DNA from: Rufibacter tibetensis
Lineage (GTDB): Bacteria; Bacteroidota; Bacteroidia; Cytophagales; Hymenobacteraceae
Direction: 5' to 3'
NCBI RefSeq assembly: GCF_001310085.1
Contig: NZ_CP012643.1
Coordinates: 2,077,001 to 2,141,000, forward strand
DNA: 64,000 nt
Below the pieces are notes generated by a model. That model was not told the DNA's origin. It did no database searches and worked only from the letters and a program-made list of their open reading frames with translations. A program made the position numbers and the translations under genes. Positions 1-8,212 of this stretch are shown here, piece after piece (the stretch's first letter is position 1; each line of letters opens with the position of its first letter).

Positions 1-687
1 GCGCACCTGCTCATCGGCAGCGAGTTCTTCGGCGGTGCCTGACTTCAGGATTTTACCCTCAAACAGCAAATAAGCACGGTCTACGATAGAGAGCGTCTCG
101 TTCACGTTGTGGTCGGTGATGAGGATGCCGATGTTCTTGGTTTTGAGTTTGGCTACAATGGTCTGGATCTCCTCTACCGCAATAGGGTCTACCCCGGCAA
201 ATGGCTCATCCAGCAACACGAACGATGGGTCTACGGCTAGGGCACGGGCAATCTCGGTACGGCGACGTTCACCTCCGGAAAGCACTACCCCTTTGTTCTT
301 CCGCACGTGTGTGAGGGAGAACTCCTCCAGGAGTTCCTCTACCTTTTCACGACGGGCTTGCTTGCTGATGTTCGTCATTTCCAGCACCGACATGATGTTT
401 TCCTCCACTGTCAGGTCGCGGAACACAGATGCTTCCTGCGCCAGGTACCCTACGCCCTTTTTAGCGCGGCGGTACATGGGCAATTCTGTAATGTCTTCCT
501 GGTCCAGGAAAATACGCCCGGAGTTAGGTTTCACCAATCCTACAATCATGTAGAAGGAAGTGGTTTTCCCGGCACCGTTAGGCCCCAGAAGCCCTACAAT
601 CTCTCCTTGGTTTACCTCCACGCTCACATCGTTTACTACTGTGCGAGACTTGTATTTTTTGAACAGGTTTTCAGAACGTAAAATCAT
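1..687 (-). CDS. lptB: LPS export ABC transporter ATP-binding protein LptB (3' end outside window)
   Basis: ATPase of the LptB2FGC complex, which extracts lipopolysaccharide from the inner membrane and drives it to the outer membrane; it acts at the cytoplasmic face. The frame starts at ATG 687 and stays open to the window edge (229 codons; the family is about 240, so only the C-terminal end is missing). Walker [10 protein letters not shown] is at residues 35-43, signature LSGGE at 136-140, Walker B LLDEP at 158-162 and the H-loop histidine at 193. The [18 protein letters not shown] stretch is typical of LptB. The gene is divergent from the lysozyme gene; lptC lies separately at 13.8-14.4 kb. 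Identification is firm. Confidence 0.93.
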   Translation of the reverse strand, partial: MILRSENLFKKYKSRTVVNDVSVEVNQGEIVGLLGPNGAGKTTSFYMIVGLVKPNSGRIFLDQEDITELPMYRRAKKGVGYLAQEASVFRDLTVEENIMSVLEMTNISKQARREKVEELLEEFSLTHVRKNKGVVLSGGERRRTEIARALAVDPSFVLLDEPFAGVDPIAVEEIQTIVAKLKTKNIGILITDHNVNETLSIVDRAYLLFEGKILKSGTAEELAADEQVR

Positions 688-845
688 CGCTTAAAATTAA
701 GGAATAAACCTTAGATGTGATACGTTAACGTGAAAGAGGGTCAGCTACGTACTTCATATTCTTAAGGTTTTGATCCTCAGTATAATTTATCAAATAAAGT
801 GATTGAGATATAGGGATAATGCTTGCAAAAGCTGTCATTTAGCTG

Positions 846-853
846 TACCTTTT
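846..853 (+). promoter_or_regulatory. Possible -7 element (TACCTTTT) for the lysozyme gene
   Basis: TACCTTTT resembles the Bacteroidota -7 consensus TAnnTTTG. Transcription would start near 860, which would rule out the upstream TTG at 803 and favour ATG 869 or 884. No good TTTG -33 element is visible, only TTGC about 20 bp upstream, so this is tentative. Confidence 0.3.
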
Positions 854-868
854 ACTACTCTTTACCAC

Positions 869-1633
869 ATGCACGTACACTCTATGTTTTCCATCTTCAG
901 GAAAGCTGCCCGCCGCTCGGGAGTGGCGGCGGCCCTATTTACTTTCTGCCTGACCCTGCTAAGTGCCGGTTCGGACCCCTCTGCCTATTTACATGGCATT
1001 GATGTGTCACGTTACCAGAAGGAAGTAGATTGGAAACATGTGAAAGAATCTAACATCAACTTTGCGTTCATCAAGGCCACCGAAGGTGATTTCTTAAAAG
1101 ATCCTTTTTTTGACCGTAACTGGGAACACAGCCGCCAACAAGGAATTAAACGCGGCGCTTACCACTATTATTTGCCGTGGGTAAACGTAGACCAGCAGAT
1201 AGAGCTTTTCAAAAACACCGTCACTCTTCAGCCTGGCGATTTAGCTCCTGTTCTGGACGTAGAAACCTTTGCCCAAGATGTATCTGATGCTCAAATGCGC
1301 AACGATGTCCGCCTGTGGCTTACTTCCATTGAAAAACACTACGGCGTGAAACCCATCATTTATACTTACCAGAAATTTTACGACCTCAAGTTGCGGGGTC
1401 ACTTCCCAGGCTATCATTTCTGGATTGCCCGTTACCAAAACGAAGAGCCTTCTACTCACCCAAAAGACAAGATGGCTTTCTGGCAGTATTCTGAAAAAGG
1501 CATCGTAAAAGGGATTGAGTCACCGGTAGACGTGAACTGGTTCTACGGCGATTTAGAAGACCTAAGTACTTTCTGCGTTCCTGCCCCGGCTGAACAGCCT
1601 GCACCGGCCACAGTAATTGCCCAAACCAAGTAG
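869..1633 (+). CDS. GH25 family lysozyme (secreted)
   Basis: Glycoside hydrolase family 25 muramidase that cleaves the MurNAc-GlcNAc bond of peptidoglycan. An N-terminal hydrophobic segment (RRSGVAAALFTFCLTLL) looks like a signal peptide or anchor, so it should act in the envelope or outside the cell. Family motifs are present: GIDVSRYQ (first catalytic Asp), FAFIKATEG, GAYHYYLPW and LDVE (second acid pair), ending with FWQYSEKG. The frame is open from a TTG at 803, but ATG 869 (or 884) places the start just before the signal peptide and downstream of the putative -7 box, so I use 869. It is a single-gene unit, convergent with the S9 peptidase and divergent from lptB. Confidence 0.85.
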   Translation: MHVHSMFSIFRKAARRSGVAAALFTFCLTLLSAGSDPSAYLHGIDVSRYQKEVDWKHVKESNINFAFIKATEGDFLKDPFFDRNWEHSRQQGIKRGAYHYYLPWVNVDQQIELFKNTVTLQPGDLAPVLDVETFAQDVSDAQMRNDVRLWLTSIEKHYGVKPIIYTYQKFYDLKLRGHFPGYHFWIARYQNEEPSTHPKDKMAFWQYSEKGIVKGIESPVDVNWFYGDLEDLSTFCVPAPAEQPAPATVIAQTK

Positions 1634-1644
1634 ATGGTATCATC

Positions 1645-1672
1645 CTTTTCAGAAATCAGGCTGAAAACGGGC
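1645..1672. repeat. Intergenic palindrome family, half-copy
   Basis: On the minus strand this reads GTTTTCAGCCTGATTTCTG followed by AAAAGG, matching the core of the dispersed palindrome family. It begins about 12 bp after the lysozyme stop codon. Outer arms are not evident, so it may be a decayed or half copy. Confidence 0.45.
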
Positions 1673-1800
1673 TCGTAGTTAATTCAGAATTCTCGCTTGT
1701 ATGCATTCTTCAACTGCTGACTTGTGGGCTCTACCAAGCTACTTCCTATGATTGGTTACTAGCCATCCCATCGCCAGTCCAAGAACTACTTTTAAAAGAT

Positions 1801-1835
1801 AAAAGCCCAGCCTCTGTGTAAGAAGCTGGGCTTTT
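1801..1835. terminator. Bidirectional terminator between lysozyme and S9 peptidase
   Basis: Perfect 11-bp stem AAAAGCCCAGC / GCTGGGCTTTT with a 13-nt loop and T-runs on both strands, placed between two convergent genes. Confidence 0.85.
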
Positions 1836-1840
1836 ATGGT

Positions 1841-1865
1841 GTTTTCAGAAAAGAGGCTTTAAACC
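1841..1865. repeat. Intergenic palindrome family, core copy
   Basis: GTTTTCAGAAAAGAGGCTTT then AAAC; the reverse complement matches the family core. It sits directly next to the terminator and ends one base before the S9 peptidase stop codon region at 1867. Confidence 0.5.
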
Positions 1866-1866
1866 T

Positions 1867-4800
1867 TTATCTGATTGTAGCCGGCGTGGCGGTTGTAGTA
1901 GTAGCAGGTTGTTGCCCCGGCGTTGGCGTTGCTGTGGCAGGCTCCTCAATCAGTTCCAACCCATATTCTTTGCCTTTGACCAAGGTTGGAACGCCTTTCT
2001 TCATCCAGGCGGGTTCTGGGGCTCCTTTCAGGTAATGGTCAAAGAACTGCGACATGCGCACGGAGAGGTCTTTGCGGTTCTTGCGCTGCATCAGGTTGTG
2101 GGCTTCGCCGTTGTACACTAAAAGCCACACCGGCTTGCTCAATCGGCGCATAGCCATGAACATCTCAATGCCCTGGTACCACGGAACGGCTCCGTCATTG
2201 TCGTTGGCCATCATCATGAGCGGCGTTTCTATTTTAGGCACATAGAACAGCGGCGAGTTCTCAATGTACTGCATGGGTTTCTCCCACAGGGTACCCCCAA
2301 TGCGGCTCTGGGTGCGCTCGTACTGAAACTGACGGCTCATACCACTCTCCCATCTGATTCCGCCATAGGCGCTGGTCATATTGCTTACGGGTGCTCCGGC
2401 CATGGCGGCTTTAAACATGTTGGTACGCGTCACCAGATACGCTACCTGGTAACCGCCCCAGCTTTGTCCCTGCAGGGCCATGTTCTTCTCATCCACGAAC
2501 CCTTTTGCTACCAGGCTTTGCACGCCCGGGATGATGCTGTGATAGGCGCTCTCACCGGGATAACCGTCTTTGTAGATAATGTCCGGCACAAACACCAAAT
2601 AACCCTGACTTACAAAAAGCGGGATGTTGATGGTAGAGGCACTGGGCGCAGGAGCACGGTAGTTGTGCAGGGTCTCCGCGTTACGCTCATAGAAATATAC
2701 CAGCATGGGGTATTTCTTCTTCGGATCAAAGTTCTCCGGCTTGAACAAGAGCCCTTCCAACGGAACCCCGTCATCTGAGCGCCAGTTTACCAGTTCCACG
2801 TTCCCCCACAAATACTCGCTTTGCTGCGGATTGGCATTGCTTACTTTTTGTGGCGCGTTGAAGTTGGTATTGGTTACCCACACATCTGAATACTCCCTGA
2901 AGCTGGCTCTCCGGAAGATAAGGCGATCGCTGTTTTTGGCTTTCCGTACGCTGCTGAAGCTATATGGCTCCATCATGACTTTCTGCGGGGCGCCGGACTT
3001 GGTTACATAATCTGTGTAGAAGCCGGCATCTTTGGTTTTGAGATTCAAGGTGCGCAACAGCAGTCTGTCTTCAGAAGAAATCACGCGCTGGCTAGGGTCT
3101 AAGCTCAGGTAACGGAACTGCAGGTTGTTCTGACGTCCGTACCCATCGGTAATGTTCACGGCTTGGGCTTTCCCGTCTGGGTCTAAGCGCCACAGGTCAT
3201 AACGGTCATTTACCAGTAGGTATTGGTCGTCTTTTGTCCAGCCAGTTAAGCCATAATCATCCGGAAGCGTAGGTACGTCGTTCTGCTCATCGTAGAAGGC
3301 TACTTTCAGCTTTTTAGTGAGGTTCACCGGCTTGGTTTCCTTCACATTCATTGCTTTCCAGGAACTGTCTGAGGGCTCGTACCAGTACAGGTATTTCCCG
3401 CCCGGTGAAAGACGTGGGGTGCCACGAGTGTCTTTTACGGCCAGTTTCCGGCTTCCATCCTTTAAGCTAATCAGCCAGGCATCTTGCCTAGAGGGTGAAT
3501 CAAACCCCACACTCAGCAGGTAGTTCACGTTGCTGCTGCCCACAGCCACATCGGCGGTACGCCCGGGGTTCAAAGAGACATCCGGAATCTCAGGAGTGGC
3601 CAACTGGACTATTTTCTTGCCTTTTACATCATACACGGCCAGGAACGAGCGTTTCTGCTCCCGTTCCAGTTGCTTTAACTGCATGGGTTGGATCAAAGGG
3701 TCACGGTAAGTCCAAACATCCAGGCTTACCTTCTCCTCTTCCAATTTGGTGGAATCCTTTTCGTACTGGATTGGTCTGGGGAATGTCCCGAAGAAGAGGC
3801 GGTCTCCTTTATCTGAGAACCCTAGTTGCGCGTGTTCGCTGACCATCCACTTGGCAGGCATGCCTTTGAACGTAGTATCTGCAATAACCCGTGCTCGGTT
3901 GTCTTTAGCAGCCCAGTGCAACAACTGAAAATACCGGATGTCTTTGCCCGTGCTGTCTTTACTGGAGACAAAGGCCAGTTGCTCCCCATCTTTGTCTGCC
4001 ACCAGGTTTTTGTAAGTAACACGGCCAGTGTCTATCGACATGGTTTTACGAGCCGAGGTATTAAAAGCGAACACGCCTCCTTTGTGAAAAGCATCCTTCT
4101 CTGCTTTCACAAAGAACAGCCGGTTGCCTTTGTCTGAGAACAGGAAATCTGTGACGCGGTCAAACTGATATTCCTGCCCAGTAGGAAGGTGCCGCAACAC
4201 CAGTTGAGTACCCTCTTCTTTTTTAGCTGCACCCGTGCCTGCGCCTTTTGCCGGAGCTTTGGCTGCTGCGGAAGTAGAAGAGGCCGCTTTGGTTTTACTC
4301 GTATCATTAACGGCTTTGGTAGCCAAGGGTGCCTCTAGATGGTAGGCCAGCCACTCGCCGTTCTGCTTGGGCAATTTGTAGGCTTTTACCCTAGCCACGT
4401 ACTGCGTAGTGCCTTTGGTTAGGTCCAAGATAGCCAAAGAGTCTTTCGGCATTTCCTCGGGCTTTTTCTTCTTCAGTTTGGCTTGGCGGGTAGAAGCAAA
4501 CGTAGGTTTTATTTGAAATATGGCAAACCGGCTGTCAGAAGTAAAGCCGCTGCGGTACCCTCTCGGGAAAACCTTGCTTGAGTTTTGGCTTAAATCTCTC
4601 AGGTGAAGGACCCCATCTCCTTCCTGTGGGTTGACGGCATAGAGCAGGTATTTCCCATCATTGGAGAGCGAGTCGGCCTCAACACTTTTCCAGGAGTCGT
4701 AGACATCGTGGGTTAAGACTTTCTTGGCTGGCGTTTGTGCTTGCGCCGTCAACGCACCTGCGCTCAGCAAGAGTCCCGCCAAAAGGAATTTGTGTTTCAT
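1867..4800 (-). CDS. S9 family prolyl oligopeptidase-like peptidase
   Basis: Secreted serine peptidase with an N-terminal beta-propeller-like region (about residues 30-640) and a C-terminal alpha/beta hydrolase domain. The catalytic triad is visible: Ser780 in GQSWGGYQ, Asp869 in NDNDGAVPW and His901 in GEAHNL. The start is taken at ATG 4800, because MKHKFLLAGLLLSAGALTAQ is a clear signal peptide; the frame is open 20 codons further but that part is not signal-like. Two unusual segments are a low-complexity Lys/Ala/Ser/Thr insert near residues 165-200 and a Pro/Thr-rich C-terminal tail after about residue 950. The length (977 aa) is longer than a typical DPP or acylaminoacyl peptidase (650-750 aa). 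It is a single-gene unit; the exact substrate is unknown. Confidence 0.88.
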   Translation of the reverse strand: MKHKFLLAGLLLSAGALTAQAQTPAKKVLTHDVYDSWKSVEADSLSNDGKYLLYAVNPQEGDGVLHLRDLSQNSSKVFPRGYRSGFTSDSRFAIFQIKPTFASTRQAKLKKKKPEEMPKDSLAILDLTKGTTQYVARVKAYKLPKQNGEWLAYHLEAPLATKAVNDTSKTKAASSTSAAAKAPAKGAGTGAAKKEEGTQLVLRHLPTGQEYQFDRVTDFLFSDKGNRLFFVKAEKDAFHKGGVFAFNTSARKTMSIDTGRVTYKNLVADKDGEQLAFVSSKDSTGKDIRYFQLLHWAAKDNRARVIADTTFKGMPAKWMVSEHAQLGFSDKGDRLFFGTFPRPIQYEKDSTKLEEEKVSLDVWTYRDPLIQPMQLKQLEREQKRSFLAVYDVKGKKIVQLATPEIPDVSLNPGRTADVAVGSSNVNYLLSVGFDSPSRQDAWLISLKDGSRKLAVKDTRGTPRLSPGGKYLYWYEPSDSSWKAMNVKETKPVNLTKKLKVAFYDEQNDVPTLPDDYGLTGWTKDDQYLLVNDRYDLWRLDPDGKAQAVNITDGYGRQNNLQFRYLSLDPSQRVISSEDRLLLRTLNLKTKDAGFYTDYVTKSGAPQKVMMEPYSFSSVRKAKNSDRLIFRRASFREYSDVWVTNTNFNAPQKVSNANPQQSEYLWGNVELVNWRSDDGVPLEGLLFKPENFDPKKKYPMLVYFYERNAETLHNYRAPAPSASTINIPLFVSQGYLVFVPDIIYKDGYPGESAYHSIIPGVQSLVAKGFVDEKNMALQGQSWGGYQVAYLVTRTNMFKAAMAGAPVSNMTSAYGGIRWESGMSRQFQYERTQSRIGGTLWEKPMQYIENSPLFYVPKIETPLMMMANDNDGAVPWYQGIEMFMAMRRLSKPVWLLVYNGEAHNLMQRKNRKDLSVRMSQFFDHYLKGAPEPAWMKKGVPTLVKGKEYGLELIEEPATATPTPGQQPATTTTATPATIR

Positions 4801-5130
4801 ATAAGAAAGAGGTTGTTTGTGTTTGGAAGTAAGCAGCTTAAAAATACAGCATCTACCCATCAGATGCGAACTTATCCACAGGTAAAACTTGAATTCAGCC
4901 TATTTTTAGAAAACAGCTAGTAATCAACAGAAACTAATCAGCTTTGCATAAGATGAGACAAGCACCTTTCCACAAGCAATCTGTATACAAGGCACTGAAA
5001 ATTAAATTCTTGTATTTAAGAATAGGCAAAGCTGGCTTCAAAGAAATATACTAGTTGAGCCGCTTATAGCGCATTTTTCAGGAAGTACATCAAAAGCAGT
5101 TATCCACAGAAGAAGCCTCAGGGATGCTGC
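4801..5130. other. Gene-free 330 bp upstream of the S9 peptidase, with two DnaA-box nonamers
   Basis: No ORF is credible here. Two exact TTATCCACA nonamers occur (4872-4880 and 5101-5109), with an AT-rich stretch between (about 4990-5020). A palindrome-family core fragment (TATTTTTAGAAAACAGC) lies at about 4901-4917. The S9 peptidase promoter must also lie here, but I cannot place it. Confidence 0.4.
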
Positions 5131-6840
5131 TTATTCCGCAAAGCGGATGTCTTTGATGCGTAGCTGCAATGTCACGTTTCCTCTGAAAACGTTCTCTTCA
5201 ATGCAGTAACACACATCAAATGGAATGCCTTTCTGAATGCGTGGATAATACTCGGCCATGCCAAAGGCGATGGCATCAAAGAAAGTTTCGCCGTCCTGGG
5301 TGAGGCGAAGTTTCAGGTGGGCATCTCCTACCACCCGTGCTGAACCGGTGTCATACACACAAGTGCTCATGAATACTGGTGCCATGTTGCCGGGGCCAAA
5401 CGGTTCCATCTGCTTCAGTATATTGAAAAACCCGGGTCTTATCTGGTGCAGTTCCAGTGGCATGTCAATCTCCACCATGGGTACCAGCTGTTCTTCCAGA
5501 ATGGTATTGGTCACGATTTGCTCAAAACGCTCCCTAAACGCTGGCACGTTTTCCACAGGCAAGGTAAGCCCGGCAGCATACATGTGCCCGCCAAACTGGT
5601 CCAGTAAATCTGAGCACGCCAGAATGGCCTGGTGCACGTCAAACCCATGCACCGAGCGGGCAGAACCCGTGGCTTTCCCGTTAGACTCTGTAAGGATGAT
5701 GGTAGGCCGGTAGTATTTCTCAATGCAGCGCGAAGCCACGATGCCTACCACTCCTTTGTGCCAGCTCTCTTTGAACAAGACGGTTGAGCGGGCACTGCGC
5801 AGGAAGTCATCGTCCTCAATCATCTGCAGTGCCTCTTTGGTGATGCTGGTGTCATGCCCGCGTCGCTCTGAATTGGAGACGTTGATCTTCTGCACCATGT
5901 CAAAGGCTTCTTCCTTCGTCTTGGCCAGGAGCATGGCCACGGAGCGTTTGGCATCGCCCATACGGCCAGCAGCATTGATACGCGGTGCAAACCCGAAGAC
6001 AATTTGGGTAATGTCTAGTTCACTGCGTAAATCGGCTAGTTCTTTCAGGGCTTGCAAACCGGGCCGTAGAACTCCGTTGTTTAGCCGTTGAAGTCCGTGG
6101 TAAGCCAGAATACGGTTTTCGCCGGTGATAGGCACAATATCGGCGGCAATACTCACCACCACCAGATCCAAAAGTTGGAAGAGTGGCTCTTCATCAAGAC
6201 CCATTTGCAGGCAGAACGCCTGCATGAATTTGAAACCTACCCCGCAACCTGCCAGTTCTTTGTACGGGTACGGACAATCGGCGCGTTTGGCATCCAGCAC
6301 GGCTATGGCTTGAGGCAGTTCGTCGTCAGGTAAGTGGTGGTCACAGATGATGAAATCAATGCCTTTGGTGTTGGCGTACGCTATCTTGTCGATAGACTTT
6401 ACGCCACAGTCCAAGGAGATAATCAGGCTGTATCCGTTTTCTTGGGCCCAGTCAATGCCTTGGAAAGAGATTCCATAGCCTTCGGAGTAGCGGTCTGGGA
6501 TGTAATATTCAATCCGATCCTCAAAATACGTTTGTAGAAAGCCGTAGACCAACGCTACCGAGGTGGTGCCGTCTACGTCATAGTCGCCGTAGATGAGAAT
6601 GCGTTCCTGCTGGTGGAGGGCTTCAATGAGCCGGTTCACCGCTTTGTCCATGTCCTTGAGCAGGAATGGGTCATGCAACTCCTGGAGCGAGGGTCTGAAA
6701 AAGGCTTTGGCCTCGTCAAACGTACAAATGTCGCGCTGGCAGAGAACAGACGCCAACGTGAGGCTCATGTTCAGGCTGGTGGCAATATGCTGTACTTTTG
6801 CGGCGTCCGGCGCTTCCTTTATTACCCATCGTTTCTGCAT
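5131..6840 (-). CDS. recJ: Single-stranded-DNA-specific exonuclease RecJ
   Basis: 5'-3' ssDNA exonuclease of the DHH phosphoesterase superfamily, acting in RecF-pathway recombination, mismatch repair and base excision repair in the cytoplasm. The DHH domain shows YGDYDVDG (Asp86, 88, 90; metal ligands), SLDCG (about 143) and CDHHLPDDE (DHH at 167-169). The DHHA1 domain has FGGHMYAAG (His at about 419), followed by the C-terminal OB fold. Length 569 aa is normal. Translation from ATG 6840 gives a standard N-terminus (MQKRWVI). A perfect TAnnTTTG box lies about 40 bp upstream. recF of the same pathway lies at 23.3 kb. Confidence 0.96.
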   Translation of the reverse strand: MQKRWVIKEAPDAAKVQHIATSLNMSLTLASVLCQRDICTFDEAKAFFRPSLQELHDPFLLKDMDKAVNRLIEALHQQERILIYGDYDVDGTTSVALVYGFLQTYFEDRIEYYIPDRYSEGYGISFQGIDWAQENGYSLIISLDCGVKSIDKIAYANTKGIDFIICDHHLPDDELPQAIAVLDAKRADCPYPYKELAGCGVGFKFMQAFCLQMGLDEEPLFQLLDLVVVSIAADIVPITGENRILAYHGLQRLNNGVLRPGLQALKELADLRSELDITQIVFGFAPRINAAGRMGDAKRSVAMLLAKTKEEAFDMVQKINVSNSERRGHDTSITKEALQMIEDDDFLRSARSTVLFKESWHKGVVGIVASRCIEKYYRPTIILTESNGKATGSARSVHGFDVHQAILACSDLLDQFGGHMYAAGLTLPVENVPAFRERFEQIVTNTILEEQLVPMVEIDMPLELHQIRPGFFNILKQMEPFGPGNMAPVFMSTCVYDTGSARVVGDAHLKLRLTQDGETFFDAIAFGMAEYYPRIQKGIPFDVCYCIEENVFRGNVTLQLRIKDIRFAE

Positions 6841-6877
6841 CGGTTGTTGCTGCGGCTTGTTCTGTGAAATGAGGTGA

Positions 6878-6885
6878 CAAAAATA
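6878..6885 (-). promoter_or_regulatory. Possible -7 element for recJ (TATTTTTG on minus strand)
   Basis: Reads TATTTTTG on the minus strand, a full match to TAnnTTTG, giving a leader of roughly 30 nt before ATG 6840. No convincing TTTG -33 element is seen at the expected distance. Confidence 0.4.
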
Positions 6886-6919
6886 CGAAATCTGAGAGAG
6901 AACCGGGCACTCCTTTCTG

Positions 6920-6927
6920 TACCTTGG
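6920..6927 (+). promoter_or_regulatory. Possible -7 element (TACCTTGG) for the 38-aa ORF
   Basis: TACCTTGG lies about 42 bp before the GTG start at 6969, back-to-back with the recJ -7 candidate, so 6841-6968 would be a divergent promoter region. Match to the consensus is partial. Confidence 0.3.
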
Positions 6928-6968
6928 TGTTTTTAAACGACAGATTCTGATTCTCTAGATATACTCAA

Positions 6969-7085
6969 GTGAAAAGATTAAAAGAGATTTACCACAAATA
7001 CAAAGACTACGGCCTGGTAGATGTGCTTATGTACCTGTCTTTCTTCTTGTTCCTCGCTATTCTGTTTATTTTCTTCCGGGATTAG
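6969..7085 (+). CDS. Small single-pass membrane protein (38 aa, GTG start)
   Basis: An ORF of 38 codons with a GTG start: a basic, Tyr-rich N-terminus (VKRLKEIYHKYKDYGLVDV) followed by one hydrophobic helix (MYLSFFLFLAILFIFF) and a short RD tail, consistent with a single-pass membrane protein. GTG 6969 is the only plausible start because a TGA lies in frame seven codons upstream (6948-6950) with no other start between. It is divergent from recJ and has its own TACCTTGG motif. I believe similar short KRLKEIY-type proteins occur in related bacteria, but cannot check. Function unknown. A palindrome-family element begins at its stop codon. Confidence 0.6.
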   Translation: MKRLKEIYHKYKDYGLVDVLMYLSFFLFLAILFIFFRD

Positions 7086-7120
7086 TTTTAGGGCTGCTTT
7101 GCGGAAATTGCTTTAAAACT
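7084..7120. repeat. Intergenic palindrome family, full copy
   Basis: Arms AGTTTTA / TAAAACT flank the core GGGCTGCTTTGCGGAAATTGC. The left arm overlaps the stop codon of the 38-aa ORF. Confidence 0.6.
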
Positions 7121-7183
7121 GGGCATAGCTGTTTACAGATAAGCGTCTTTGTTTTCCGTTGTAAGCTTATTGTACTTCTGTCT

Positions 7184-7502
7184 GTGTGCACGCCTTTTGC
7201 CGTTGCTGGCGTAGTGCCTGGTTGATGCGAGGCCCTTATACTTGACTGTTTCATTGCTGCCCTCCGTGCGCTCACGGCCGCGAGGCCCCGTCTTTCCCCC
7301 TCGCACTGCCCTTTCGACCTGAGAAGTTCATTTCTCTTAGTTAAAGTCTATCTATGGCCAAAAGCGAGGCGCTCGAGGGAAAGACTGGAATAGGGTGAAA
7401 GAAGTAGATGCTGTTTCTTTCTTTATACCTCTCCATGGTTCAAGTTTTCAACTTGGACCCACATTAATCTGAAGTTTGCAACTTCAGTGGGACGACACCC
7501 CA
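7184..7502 (+). repeat. 320-bp dispersed repeat, copy 1
   Basis: This segment matches the reverse complement of 30917-31240 along its length, with blocks of near identity (TTGCCGTTGCTGGCGTAG; GTGCGCTCACGGCCGCGAGG; CTATGGCCAAAAGCGAGGCG) separated by diverged stretches. Its 3' end carries three consecutive small palindromes: one at 7437-7459 (GGTTCAAG...CTTGGACC), CTGAAGTTTGCAACTTCAG at 7469-7487, and TGGGACGACACCCCA at 7488-7502. Paired palindromes of this kind are the hallmark of REP/REPIN sequences mobilised in trans by RAYT (IS200-like) transposases; no such gene is in the window. Short ORFs inside it are not conserved as proteins between the two copies. Confidence 0.8.
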
Positions 7503-7689
7503 AAGGTGTATTGGATTACAAAACCAGATCATCCGCCACAGCTGCAATACCGCCAACTCAAAATACCTCGTAGTTTCCGGAGGTCTTACGAGTGTCTACG
7601 CCAAACCAGTACACTAAAAATAAACAGCCTTGTAATTGATGCAGAGGAGCTAGATATCTAGTACCTTATAGTAAATTCTTTGCAAGGCT
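7503..7689. other. Short non-coding stretch before the PH-domain gene
   Basis: No credible gene. It holds a hairpin-capable CTCGTAG...CTTACGAG (about 7568-7593) and a TACCTTAT motif at 7662-7669 that could be the -7 element of the downstream gene. Confidence 0.35.
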
Positions 7690-8127
7690 ATGATTCCTGT
7701 TACGTTCTCTTCTTCTAAAAGCTGGGTGAGCACTTTAGGCATCTGGGGCACCACCGCACTGCTATTTTTTATGCTTGCGCAGGAAATACAAAGCCCCATG
7801 CCTCTGGCGGGAAAGATTGCTCTGGGACTTTTCTGCCTACTAATCTGTAGTTTGCTGCTTTGGATCTGGTTTGGCACCTACTATCGCATTGCGGGCGAAA
7901 CGCTTTATTTCAGATGTGGGCCGTTGCATGGCAGTATTCCTATTCAGAAAATAAGGGAAGTGAAGTTGAATCAGTATCTCTGGTCTGGGTTACGGCCAGC
8001 ACTGGGATTGCACGGTTTGGTAATCAACTATAACCGTTGGGATACCATATATTTCTCTCCGGCTGAGAAGGAACAGTTTCTGAATGCGCTTCGAGAAGTG
8101 AACCCAAACATTGAGCTAAAAGCGTAA
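7690..8127 (+). CDS. Bacterial PH domain membrane protein (bPH_4 type)
   Basis: 145 aa. Two hydrophobic segments (about residues 17-30 and 40-60) are followed by a soluble domain with the bPH_4 (formerly DUF1200) pattern: YYRIAGETLYFRCG, SIPIQKIREVKLNQY, LGLHGLVINYNRWDTIYFSP and KEQFLNALREVNP. Such proteins anchor a PH-like domain at the membrane; no biochemical role is established. It starts at ATG 7690, shortly after a TACCTTAT motif. It is a single-gene unit convergent with the TPR gene, from which it is separated by a strong palindrome. Confidence 0.75.
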   Translation: MIPVTFSSSKSWVSTLGIWGTTALLFFMLAQEIQSPMPLAGKIALGLFCLLICSLLLWIWFGTYYRIAGETLYFRCGPLHGSIPIQKIREVKLNQYLWSGLRPALGLHGLVINYNRWDTIYFSPAEKEQFLNALREVNPNIELKA

Positions 8128-8148
8128 GGAATTTACTTGTTCTTCTAT

Positions 8149-8209
8149 AAAGCTCTGCTCTGTTTTAAGGCTGATTTTTGGAAAACGCCTGAAAACTGAG
8201 CAGAGCTTT
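8149..8209. repeat. Intergenic palindrome family, best-armed copy; likely bidirectional terminator
   Basis: Perfect 12-bp outer arms AAAGCTCTGCTC / GAGCAGAGCTTT enclose the family core (TGTTTTAAGGCTGATTTTTG, then GAAAACGCCTGAAAACT). It lies between two convergent genes (stops at 8127 and 8213), so it could terminate both transcripts. Confidence 0.75.
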
Positions 8210-8212
8210 TGC

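Noticed and set aside
7066-7275. 69-codon minus-strand frame near the first repeat copy
   Set aside because: Overlaps the 38-aa gene, a palindrome and part of the repeat; no protein-like composition.
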